DNA of 64,000 nt. It comes from Comamonas testosteroni. Lineage in GTDB: Bacteria; Pseudomonadota; Gammaproteobacteria; Burkholderiales; Burkholderiaceae_C. The stretch spans positions 62,001 through 126,000 of the forward strand of contig NZ_KZ984442.1 in NCBI RefSeq assembly GCF_003569915.1. Direction: 5' to 3'. Below the pieces are notes generated by a model, which ran no database searches, was not told the origin of the DNA, and saw only the letters and a program-made list of their open reading frames with translations. Every line of letters starts with the position of its first letter. Positions within the stretch are counted from its first letter, which is position 1. The position numbers and the translations under genes are program-made. Positions 38,260-44,561 of this stretch are shown here, in pieces.

Positions 38260-39396
38260 TCAAACCAAGGCTCTAAAAACATCCTCATCAATCACTGTCA
38301 CGCCCAATTCTTCAGCCTTTGCAACTTTGCTTGGGCCGGCGCGCGGGCCGGTTACTAAGTAATCGAGCGTGCTGCCAACAGTGCTACGCACATCCCAGCC
38401 CGCGACCTCGGCCAAGTCTTCCAGTTCTTCACGCGCAGCTTCAGAAAACCCCGTGAACACAACGGCGGTTTGCCAATTTTTGCGAGTGGATGCAGGCGTG
38501 CTTGGGGCCGATGGCTGAAAGGCCATCACCTTGCGCTCTCGCACCGTAGACAGCAGTCGCTTGACGGAAACAAGCTCGCCCGTGCCAACATCCACAAGGT
38601 CGCCCCGTATGCGATCAGTGCGAAAAGTGCGCACGTCCATGCGTAGCTGGCAAAAACCTTCCAGATATTCCTGACGGCCCTTTTTGGTAACGCCAGTCAC
38701 ATTCACTGTGCGCACACTCGCTGCGCCAAAGTTGTCGGAATATGAAAACTGGAACAAGCATGGCAAAGCGACATCTGCAACAGATGCAGGCATAGGCGAC
38801 TTGACTGCTACTGACTTGCGTGGCTTTTTGGCTGCAACTGGTTTGACTGCGGTTGGTTTGGCGGCTGCAGTAGGGTCCGCTACAAGATGGAAAAGATTTC
38901 CCGGGAAGGGGGCAACTTCCGTGCTTGCTGCGATGCTCGTCTCTTGTTCCGGCTGTATTGGGTTATCAGTGGCCACCGCAATCTGAACTGCTGTTGGTGC
39001 TTGCGCAGGTGCTGGCACCGATTCAGGTTCGTGCTGCATGGCCGCTTCGGAAGCCTGCTCCACAGCAGCTTGGCTGGATACTGCCGTCGCTGGAGCGACA
39101 GGTTTGCCATTGCGCAGCCAAAGCCAGGCAAAAGGGGCGATAACAAAAGCACCAAACCAAGTTGCGACAGTTGATCCAGCACCTTTGGTTTCGGGCATGA
39201 ACAGTCCGCCCGCTATGCAAAAGCCTGCAAACGCACCAATACATGCGCAAAGCAGGCTGATCATTCTTCGAGTGGTATTGCTCCAGCCCTTTCGCAACCC
39301 CGTGCGAGATAGAGCCTTGTACGCAAAAACTGCACCAGCGGATATGCCGATGAGTAGACCAAGAACGGCCCACCCGCTAGCCGTGCTCCCATCCAT
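38260..39396 (-). CDS. Membrane protein with WYL-like and C-terminal BRCT domains
   Basis: 378 aa. Three predicted membrane helices (about 7-26, 45-65, 77-94), an Ala/Pro/Lys-rich linker (95-205), a WYL-like region at 214-275 (FQFSYSDNFGAASVRTVNVTG... LRMDVRTFRTDRI) and a BRCT domain at 308-378 (AVVFTGFSE..., DYLVTG, EDVF). BRCT recognises phosphopeptides or DNA ends, and WYL binds nucleic-acid or nucleotide ligands in many defence and repair regulators. The combination on a membrane anchor is unusual. It sits in the prophage accessory slot with a secreted partner; role unknown. Confidence 0.75.
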   Translation of the reverse strand: MDGSTASGWAVLGLLIGISAGAVFAYKALSRTGLRKGWSNTTRRMISLLCACIGAFAGFCIAGGLFMPETKGAGSTVATWFGAFVIAPFAWLWLRNGKPVAPATAVSSQAAVEQASEAAMQHEPESVPAPAQAPTAVQIAVATDNPIQPEQETSIAASTEVAPFPGNLFHLVADPTAAAKPTAVKPVAAKKPRKSVAVKSPMPASVADVALPCLFQFSYSDNFGAASVRTVNVTGVTKKGRQEYLEGFCQLRMDVRTFRTDRIRGDLVDVGTGELVSVKRLLSTVRERKVMAFQPSAPSTPASTRKNWQTAVVFTGFSEAAREELEDLAEVAGWDVRSTVGSTLDYLVTGPRAGPSKVAKAEELGVTVIDEDVFRALV

Positions 39397-39459
39397 TCAA
39401 GCCCCCTCACGCCGCAATGCGCACTACATCTCTATGGACCGTTGCGCTATGGCTAAAAA

Positions 39460-40182
39460 TCAAAACCGCCGTCCATTCCACCCATACACCACGCGGCCCT
39501 TGATGCAGATTTGCTGGGTGCCGTCGAGGATGTCGGAGGTCTTGATGGCTTCGTTATCGCTGCTGACTTCGTAGCGGCCATCGAGCCGCTGGCGCACGCG
39601 CTTGATGAACAGGCGGCTGTGGGCTTCCAGCACATACACGCCGTCCACGAGCACTTCCTTGGCATCGGTATCCACCAGGCAGAAGTCACCACTGTCCAGC
39701 GTGCCGCGCATGCTGTCGCCATAGGCGTGCACCAGCTTGAGCGCCGCCGGGCGGCAGCGCGGCAGGTGGTTGGAGATCCAGACCTTGGAAAACGGCACAT
39801 CGCCCATCACCACGTCTTCGGTCAGCAGCTCATTGCCGGGGCCCATGCTGCCCGTGGCGCTGAGCAGTGGCACATAGATCGCGTCTTCATCAGTGGCTGG
39901 CGCGGGCGCACTGCCAGAAATTGAATGCTTCAGGCGCACAGCTGCCGGTGGGCTTGAAGTTGAGCCGGTCAGGATGAAGGGCACATCAATGCCCAAATTC
40001 TGGATGTAAGCCAAAAATTCGGCGCTTGGTGCGGAAACACCGTTGAGCCAGTTATTGACTGTGCTACTTGCGAATCCAGTGTCTTTGGAAAGGGCTACAC
40101 CCGTGAGTCCGAGCCGTTCACAAGACTCCCTGAGGCGTAATGCCATCGCCAACCTAAAATCCGGTTTATCGGATTTATTCAT
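39460..40182 (-). CDS. Prophage repressor, XRE-type HTH with S24 peptidase-like domain
   Basis: 240 aa from ATG 40182 (ATG 40194 also possible). N-terminal HTH (LTGVALSKDTGFASSTVNNWL, about 26-46) and a LexA/CI-like C-terminal domain with Ser157 (GDSM) and Lys194 (LFIKR) as the catalytic dyad. The usual Ala-Gly cleavage pair is not obvious; ATGSMGPG at 109-116 lies in its place. It maintains lysogeny, probably responds to RecA, and should bind AATCCG-N6-CGG operators at 40158 and 40207. Confidence 0.9.
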   Translation of the reverse strand: MNKSDKPDFRLAMALRLRESCERLGLTGVALSKDTGFASSTVNNWLNGVSAPSAEFLAYIQNLGIDVPFILTGSTSSPPAAVRLKHSISGSAPAPATDEDAIYVPLLSATGSMGPGNELLTEDVVMGDVPFSKVWISNHLPRCRPAALKLVHAYGDSMRGTLDSGDFCLVDTDAKEVLVDGVYVLEAHSRLFIKRVRQRLDGRYEVSSDNEAIKTSDILDGTQQICIKGRVVYGWNGRRF

Positions 40183-40228
40183 GACAATTCCCATTTTTCT
40201 TTGACAAATCCGAAATTTCGGCTAAAGT
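40158..40228 (+). promoter_or_regulatory. Early rightward promoter and paired repressor operators
   Basis: Promoter TTGACA (40201-40206), 16-bp spacer, TAAAGT (40223-40228). Operator 1 AATCCG-GTTTAT-CGGATT at 40158-40175 lies in the repressor's first codons; operator 2 AATCCG-AAATTT-CGGCTA at 40207-40224 fills the spacer, so bound repressor would block the early operon. Confidence 0.8.
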
Positions 40229-40255
40229 CGCATCAACTCTTAACAAACCACAGCC

Positions 40256-40693
40256 ATGACAACAGCGAAACCCACCAGCCCTGCCCCCCAGTGGAATGAC
40301 TTTTCCGCTTGCCTTGAGCGACTGAAGGAATGCCTTGTCGATCTGGTGGGCGCTGCGCCTCAACCCGGCGCCTTTGGCACAGTGACCGTGCACATCACCC
40401 CGGCGACGGGTGACAACGCCATGTCGGTAGAGCGCTGGGTGTATGACGCCCAGGTGCTGCTGGCCTGCCTGCACGCTATCGAGCCTGCGGCACAGATGCG
40501 CATCAATGTCACAGGACTGGGGGCTATGCATCACATGGCTTTGCATGGTGTGGGAGTGGTGGCGGGTCGGTTTGTCAATGTGGTGGATTACGCGCCTGCC
40601 CTGGCTCTTATTCCAGAGGCGCTTCGGCCGTGTACACGCACCGGCCTGCCAGTTCGGCACGCGGTGCTTGCCGAGCCTCAGGGTCTTTCGTGA
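40256..40693 (+). CDS. First early gene, unknown protein
   Basis: 145 aa, first reading frame behind the TTGACA promoter. No family recognised. It has coding-like third positions up to about 40607; the last 29 codons lie antisense to the end of the minus-strand gene 40608-40859 and have weaker coding character. Its 5' end (ATGACAACAGC-AAA) nearly repeats that of the gene at 40895. Position suggests an early function such as Cro/Cox-like control, but no HTH is visible. Confidence 0.6.
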   Translation: MTTAKPTSPAPQWNDFSACLERLKECLVDLVGAAPQPGAFGTVTVHITPATGDNAMSVERWVYDAQVLLACLHAIEPAAQMRINVTGLGAMHHMALHGVGVVAGRFVNVVDYAPALALIPEALRPCTRTGLPVRHAVLAEPQGLS

Positions 40694-40859
40694 GGTTGAG
40701 GATGTATTCCACCCCAGTCACACGCACACGCCTTGTACCGGATCCCAGATAGAGAACGTCTCCCACGTTCAAGACCGGATCAGTGGCTACAGGAAATGTG
40801 CAAGCCACTTCGCTGCGCGAGCCGGGCTCAAAGACTTGCGTATTGACCGAATAAGGCAT
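40608..40859 (-). CDS. Small unknown protein, convergent with the first early gene
   Basis: 83 aa from ATG 40859 with AGAAAG about 8 nt upstream. MPYSVNTQVFEPGSRSEVACT and NVGDVLYLGSGTRRVRVTGVEYILN look like a small beta-rich protein. High third-position GC supports coding. It runs toward the repressor gene and overlaps the 3' end of the plus-strand gene by 86 bp. Function unknown. Confidence 0.5.
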   Translation of the reverse strand: MPYSVNTQVFEPGSRSEVACTFPVATDPVLNVGDVLYLGSGTRRVRVTGVEYILNLTKDPEARQAPRAELAGRCVYTAEAPLE

Positions 40860-40894
40860 TGATTTCTTTCTATTTGAATTGACAAAACACCAAC

Positions 40895-41407
40895 ATGACA
40901 ACAGCTAAATCCATCCCCGGACTACTGCGCAAGCTGGCCGACTTCATCGAACGCGCGTTGGGTGGAACTGCGCATGCTGCAGAAGCCGCCCGCCAGCGTC
41001 GTGCTGCTCAGTGCCAGCGCAATGCTGAAGTGCTTGCCGAGTTGGCCATCCAGCAAAACCGCTTGGAACGCAAAAAGCAGCGCCGCCAACAGTCAGAGGA
41101 TGTGACCGCTGCTTGCTTTGCCGCCGGATTGCTGGATCAGCATTTGCTGCCTGAATGTGGTGATGCCCGCACAAAAACCCTCAATGACGGCAGCGACCTC
41201 GGGACTAAAGGCTCCTTCCTCAACCATCGCGTCGAGGGTCTTTCGTGTGCTGTTGATACGGAAGCCAGGGCTTTCACCCTCGGGGATTTGGCTGTAAACA
41301 GCCAGCGCAAAACCCAAGGCTTTGCCAACGACATCGAGCGTGTCATCACCAAAACCAGAATCGTCATTTATCGGCATAACAAGCCCTCCCAAGCCTTGTG
41401 TTCTTAA
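40895..41407 (+). CDS. Small unknown early protein with basic helix
   Basis: 170 aa by frame. The first 66 residues (MTTAKSIPGLLRKLADFIERALG then a charged helix LAIQQNRLERKKQRRQQ) look genuine. From 41093 it is antisense to the minus-strand gene 41093-41377 and looks less protein-like. The real product may be this whole frame or the N-terminal part may be what selection keeps. TTGACA at 40873-40878 could contribute a promoter. Confidence 0.5.
   Translation: MTTAKSIPGLLRKLADFIERALGGTAHAAEAARQRRAAQCQRNAEVLAELAIQQNRLERKKQRRQQSEDVTAACFAAGLLDQHLLPECGDARTKTLNDGSDLGTKGSFLNHRVEGLSCAVDTEARAFTLGDLAVNSQRKTQGFANDIERVITKTRIVIYRHNKPSQALCS
41093..41377 (-). CDS. Small unknown acidic protein, antisense to the preceding early gene
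   Basis: 94 aa from ATG 41377, with a strong GGGAGG 8 nt upstream. MPINDDSGFGDDTLDVVGKALGFALAVYSQIPEGE and KTLDAMVEEGAFSPEVAAVIEGFC have clear protein character. In the same direction as 40608-40859 and the repressor, so it could belong to a lysogenic transcript. No family recognised. Confidence 0.6.
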   Translation of the reverse strand: MPINDDSGFGDDTLDVVGKALGFALAVYSQIPEGESPGFRINSTRKTLDAMVEEGAFSPEVAAVIEGFCAGITTFRQQMLIQQSGGKASSGHIL

Positions 41408-41423
41408 CAAAGGTTAATGATAC

Positions 41424-41687
41424 ATGTCCACCCATCAAGCCCAACCCGCCCGCCAGCAGGCCGCTGCCAAGCCCGATGACTTGGTGTATTTCCGCTTCGG
41501 AAAACAAGGCGCCGAGAACCACCGCAAGGTGCGCGCCATTGTTGAAGCCCGTGGCGGCAGCAGCAGCATCGCCGGTGTCATCCGCGAGCTGATCGGCAGA
41601 GGTCTGCAAGACCTCGAAATGGAGCAAGCCATCATCGCGGCCCACAAGGGCAGCAGTGCTTCGGCATCTGTCGGTACAGGGGGCTGA
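41424..41687 (+). CDS. Small protein with possible ribbon-helix-helix fold
   Basis: 87 aa. DDLVYFRFGKQGAENHRKVRAIVEARGGSSSIAGVIRELIGRGLQDLEME reads as a strand followed by two helices, as in ribbon-helix-helix regulators, but the match is weak. Part of the rightward early operon; could be a regulator of the lysis-lysogeny choice. Confidence 0.6.
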   Translation: MSTHQAQPARQQAAAKPDDLVYFRFGKQGAENHRKVRAIVEARGGSSSIAGVIRELIGRGLQDLEMEQAIIAAHKGSSASASVGTGG

Positions 41688-41785
41688 GAAGTTCATGCCT
41701 CACATCTTGCGCAACACCCCACGCAATCACACGCAATTTGTTTTGCGTGGCGCTGCGCGCTGAGCGGTCACGGAAGGAATCCACC

Positions 41786-42097
41786 ATGAATATGCACATT
41801 TCCCATGGCGCCGGAAAAATTGAAAGCGTGCTGCGCCATGCGCTGAGCCAGCCGGGCAGTGACGTGCAGGAGGCTGCGGGCTGGGATTCGTCCAACGTCT
41901 CCCGCGTTCTGTCGGGCCAGCAAGGCGTGCCCATTGGCAAGCTGGACGCGATTGTGAGCGCTGCTGGCTATGTGCTGGTGGGCCGTGAGTATCTGGACGC
42001 CATCGGCGTGCTGAGCCGTGTGGGTGCCTATTGCCACTGCGCCCGCTCTGGCGGCGGCGAATGCGGCCCGGCCAACAGCGCCATGTGCGCCAAGTAA
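41786..42097 (+). CDS. CII-like transcriptional regulator
   Basis: 103 aa from ATG 41786 with GGAAGGA upstream; the frame opens 16 codons earlier without support. IESVLRHALSQPGSDVQEAAGWDSSNVSRVLSGQQGVPIGKLDAIVSAAG resembles lambda CII-type helix-turn-helix proteins. The C-terminus has a Cys-rich end (CHCARSGGGECG...MCAK), perhaps metal-binding. Lies 9 bp before ogr. Confidence 0.7.
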   Translation: MNMHISHGAGKIESVLRHALSQPGSDVQEAAGWDSSNVSRVLSGQQGVPIGKLDAIVSAAGYVLVGREYLDAIGVLSRVGAYCHCARSGGGECGPANSAMCAK

Positions 42098-42106
42098 GGG
42101 CGGCTG

Positions 42107-42577
42107 ATGTACGCGTCAGACGGAACCACTCCACCCGCCGAAGGCTTTCAGGTGCTGACCTTCCCGCGCAAGGGCGGGAAAAAGGTGCGCTCTGAGGGTA
42201 CGCGCATGGCCTGCCCGCACTGCGGCTTTGACAGCGTGATTCGCACCAGCTGGATGATGACCAAGCTGATGCGCGAAACCACTTATCAGTGCAGCAACCC
42301 CGAGTGCAGCCACAGCTTTATCGCGCTGACAGAAATCGTGCGCACGCTGAGCCCGTCTGCCACGCCTGACCCCACGATCAATATCCCTTTGTCCAGCCAT
42401 GTGCGTCGCGATGGAATGCGCGTGGTGCTGGACAACGCCGACACCGCAGCCCACACGCCGCGCTACACACCGCCGGTGACTGGTGACTTGTTCGCCAGCC
42501 AGCCTGCGCCGCAGCCCCATATCGCAGGCACTTTTAGCGGTGGTCACCCCATTCCGCCCAGACCGCCTACGCGCTAG
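42107..42577 (+). CDS. ogr: Ogr/Delta-type zinc-finger late-gene activator
   Basis: 156 aa from ATG 42107; an internal ATG at 42206 with GAGGG upstream would start MACPHCGF, more like P2 Ogr (72 aa). Core CPHCG, VIRTS, YQCSNPECSHSFIALTEIVRTLSP preserves the four zinc-binding Cys and the spacing of P2 Ogr. An unusual Pro-rich C-terminal extension follows. It should activate the late units at TGT-N13-ACAG. Here it is in the early region, not after D as in P2. Confidence 0.87.
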   Translation: MYASDGTTPPAEGFQVLTFPRKGGKKVRSEGTRMACPHCGFDSVIRTSWMMTKLMRETTYQCSNPECSHSFIALTEIVRTLSPSATPDPTINIPLSSHVRRDGMRVVLDNADTAAHTPRYTPPVTGDLFASQPAPQPHIAGTFSGGHPIPPRPPTR

Positions 42578-42674
42578 TCGCCTAGCCATCTAACCACCCA
42601 TTTCGATAGCACCGACAGAGCCTGTTTGCAGGCGCTGCGGCCCTTTTTACGCACAAAAACTGGAGGTAATTGCG

Positions 42675-43352
42675 ATGACTGAAGCAAAAACGACCGCGCC
42701 GCGCGAGGTGAAAAAGATGGTTGACAGGTACAAGCGTACCCATGCAGTTGCTGATGGCGTCCAACCTGTGGCGCATCAGCCTTTGACCACTGAAAAAGTG
42801 CTGCGCTCTGGCGGTGGCTGGGCGCACTGGCAAGGCCACGCAAGTGTGGTTGTGGATGGTGTGAGCTTATCGGTGTACAGCCGCCTCGAAAGCAGTGCCA
42901 ATTACAGCGAGGCCGGCACATTGCTCATTGCCCGCGCCGAAAAGGGCGGTTTCTCTCTGTCAGTTGATCTGACTTCTGCTGCCATCAGCAGTCTGGTTCA
43001 AGGCCTGAATGAAGGCGAAAGGAAAGTGCGCCAGATTCAAGCTCTGGGATCGCCCAGCGAGGTAGCGGAGATCGATGACTGGCTGCTCTACGAGCAGACC
43101 ACGGGTGACTATGTGAAGGCAAAAATGGGCGGCATGGCGTTCCGCGTTTTTGCAAATCAGCTCGACCACATGAGCACGCCTGAAGTGCAGCTTATGACGT
43201 ACAGCGAGCTGGGCTTTCGCGCTGGCTCGCAGGCTGTACCCAGCTTTCTGAGCCCTGATGCTGCCGATGAGCTGGCTGACGCGCTGAAAGCCGCTGCCTA
43301 CCGTGCCCGCATGCTCAAGGCTGAGCAAATCGCGCAAGGCGGTACCGCATGA
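42675..43352 (+). CDS. Unknown protein, first gene of the replication cluster
   Basis: 225 aa, with TGGAGG 8 nt before the ATG. A basic N-terminus (MTEAKTTAPREVKKMVDRYKRTHA) precedes a mixed alpha-beta protein. No family recognised. Its stop overlaps the start of the mini-Rep gene (43349). The 97 bp upstream hold a GCCTG-TTT-GCAGGC hairpin near a CCCTTTTT run, a possible terminator for the ogr transcript. Confidence 0.75.
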   Translation: MTEAKTTAPREVKKMVDRYKRTHAVADGVQPVAHQPLTTEKVLRSGGGWAHWQGHASVVVDGVSLSVYSRLESSANYSEAGTLLIARAEKGGFSLSVDLTSAAISSLVQGLNEGERKVRQIQALGSPSEVAEIDDWLLYEQTTGDYVKAKMGGMAFRVFANQLDHMSTPEVQLMTYSELGFRAGSQAVPSFLSPDAADELADALKAAAYRARMLKAEQIAQGGTA

Positions 43353-43912
43353 AGATGCACAACGCCGCCACCCGCGCCCTGCAAATTGCGCAGGCCTGCG
43401 AGGTCTATGCCAACGCCAAGGGCCATCAAGGCGTATTCCTCACGCTGACGCTGCCCAGCCGCTATCACGCCAAGCGTCTTGAGGCTGGTGTGATGGTGGG
43501 CAATCCAGACCATCAGCATCACCTGACACCACGTAAAGGCCATGAAGAACTGAAGCGCTGCTGGAATGCGGTGCGCGAATCCATGCGCCGCATGGGGCGT
43601 GAAGCCTACGGCTTGCGCGTAGTAGAGCCCCACGCCGATGGCACGCCGCACTGGCACGTCATGCTGTGGGTGGAAAACGATGTGCAGCGCCACGCAATCA
43701 AGCGCTTGGCTGCGCATAACTTTGGTGCAGGCTGCATCAGTGTCAGCACCACAGGGGCAAAACGTCCTTTTCGTGCTGCCAGCTACTTCGGCAAATACCT
43801 GTCAAAGGCAGACGAACGGCAAGCCAAGTGGGCCATGTGCTGGGGCATCAAGCGTTTTGCCGCCGTGGGCATGGTGGCCGTGGGTGAGTTGCAGAAAGGC
43901 GGTGTCGAATGA
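43349..43912 (+). CDS. Small HUH-nuclease paralogue of the gpA replication protein
   Basis: 187 aa. It has the same core as the gpA encoded 1.2 kb downstream: GVFLTLTLPSRYH (motif I), PHADGTPHWHVMLWVE with His101/His103 (HUH), and AASYFGKYLSKAD with Tyr146 and Tyr150 (YxxxY), plus WAMCWGIKRFAAVG. The N-terminal and C-terminal thirds of gpA are absent. All catalytic residues are kept, so it is probably an active single-strand nickase, not a remnant. Coupled by overlaps to its neighbours. Confidence 0.85.
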   Translation: MKMHNAATRALQIAQACEVYANAKGHQGVFLTLTLPSRYHAKRLEAGVMVGNPDHQHHLTPRKGHEELKRCWNAVRESMRRMGREAYGLRVVEPHADGTPHWHVMLWVENDVQRHAIKRLAAHNFGAGCISVSTTGAKRPFRAASYFGKYLSKADERQAKWAMCWGIKRFAAVGMVAVGELQKGGVE

Positions 43913-44058
43913 CCGCCAACCGCTACAGCATCACTCATGTGGACGCCGACCGTGTGCGCCGCCGTCTGGTCATTGGTGCACCCAGCCGCAAGCTGGCAGA
44001 AGCGTTTGCCGTGCAGCTGTACGGCGATGCCTGGTATCTCTCGGCTGTGAAGGTCTGA
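43909..44058 (+). CDS. Small unknown protein
   Basis: 49 aa: begins MTANRYSITHVDADRV and ends YGDAWYLSAVKV. Start overlaps the mini-Rep stop (ATGA) and the next gene follows 2 bp after the stop, so it lies in a coupled chain. No family recognised. Confidence 0.6.
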   Translation: MTANRYSITHVDADRVRRRLVIGAPSRKLAEAFAVQLYGDAWYLSAVKV

Positions 44059-44060
44059 GC

Positions 44061-44555
44061 ATGGATCGCCACCCCACCCTTCACGCCCAGACCCTAGTGG
44101 ATGCAGAGCCTGATCTGTGCCCGCTGTGCGGCCTGCGTCACATGCCAGAGCCTGCCGCCGCGCTGGCCCCGGTGCGTGATGACTTGCTGGACAAGGCCAC
44201 GCTGGAGCTGCTGCGCATCACTGCCAATGCATGGGCACCGCTGGCCGCTGACACCGGCTATGCGCCCATGCCGCTGGATACGCGCGTGAAGATCGTGCAG
44301 CTGCGCAATGACTTTGCTGCACTTTCCAGCAAGGGGCGCTTTGTGTCGGCTGAAAACCAAGAATGGTTTTCTCTGCCCCAGCGCTGGCGCATGGCATTGC
44401 TGCTGCTGTGCGGGGTGGATGGCGAGAGCATGGCCGAGTTGTCCAGTCGTGAGTTTGTGGAAATGCCACCGCCAGAGCGTCAGGCCATCAAGTCTGAGCT
44501 GCGCTTGGCAAAGCGATTGTTCAGCCGCCTTGTTGCGCTGACCAGCAAGTGGTAA
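44061..44555 (+). CDS. Unknown protein with N-terminal zinc-knuckle-like motif
   Basis: 164 aa from ATG 44061. CPLCGLRHMPEP at about residues 20-31 could be half of a zinc site. The C-terminal region (LPQRWRMALLLLCGVDGESMAELSSREFVEMPPPERQAIKSELRLAKRLF) is helical. The frame is open far upstream only as a shadow of the mini-Rep gene. Ends 6 bp before gpA, so likely supports replication. Confidence 0.7.
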   Translation: MDRHPTLHAQTLVDAEPDLCPLCGLRHMPEPAAALAPVRDDLLDKATLELLRITANAWAPLAADTGYAPMPLDTRVKIVQLRNDFAALSSKGRFVSAENQEWFSLPQRWRMALLLLCGVDGESMAELSSREFVEMPPPERQAIKSELRLAKRLFSRLVALTSKW

Positions 44556-44561
44556 GCCACC

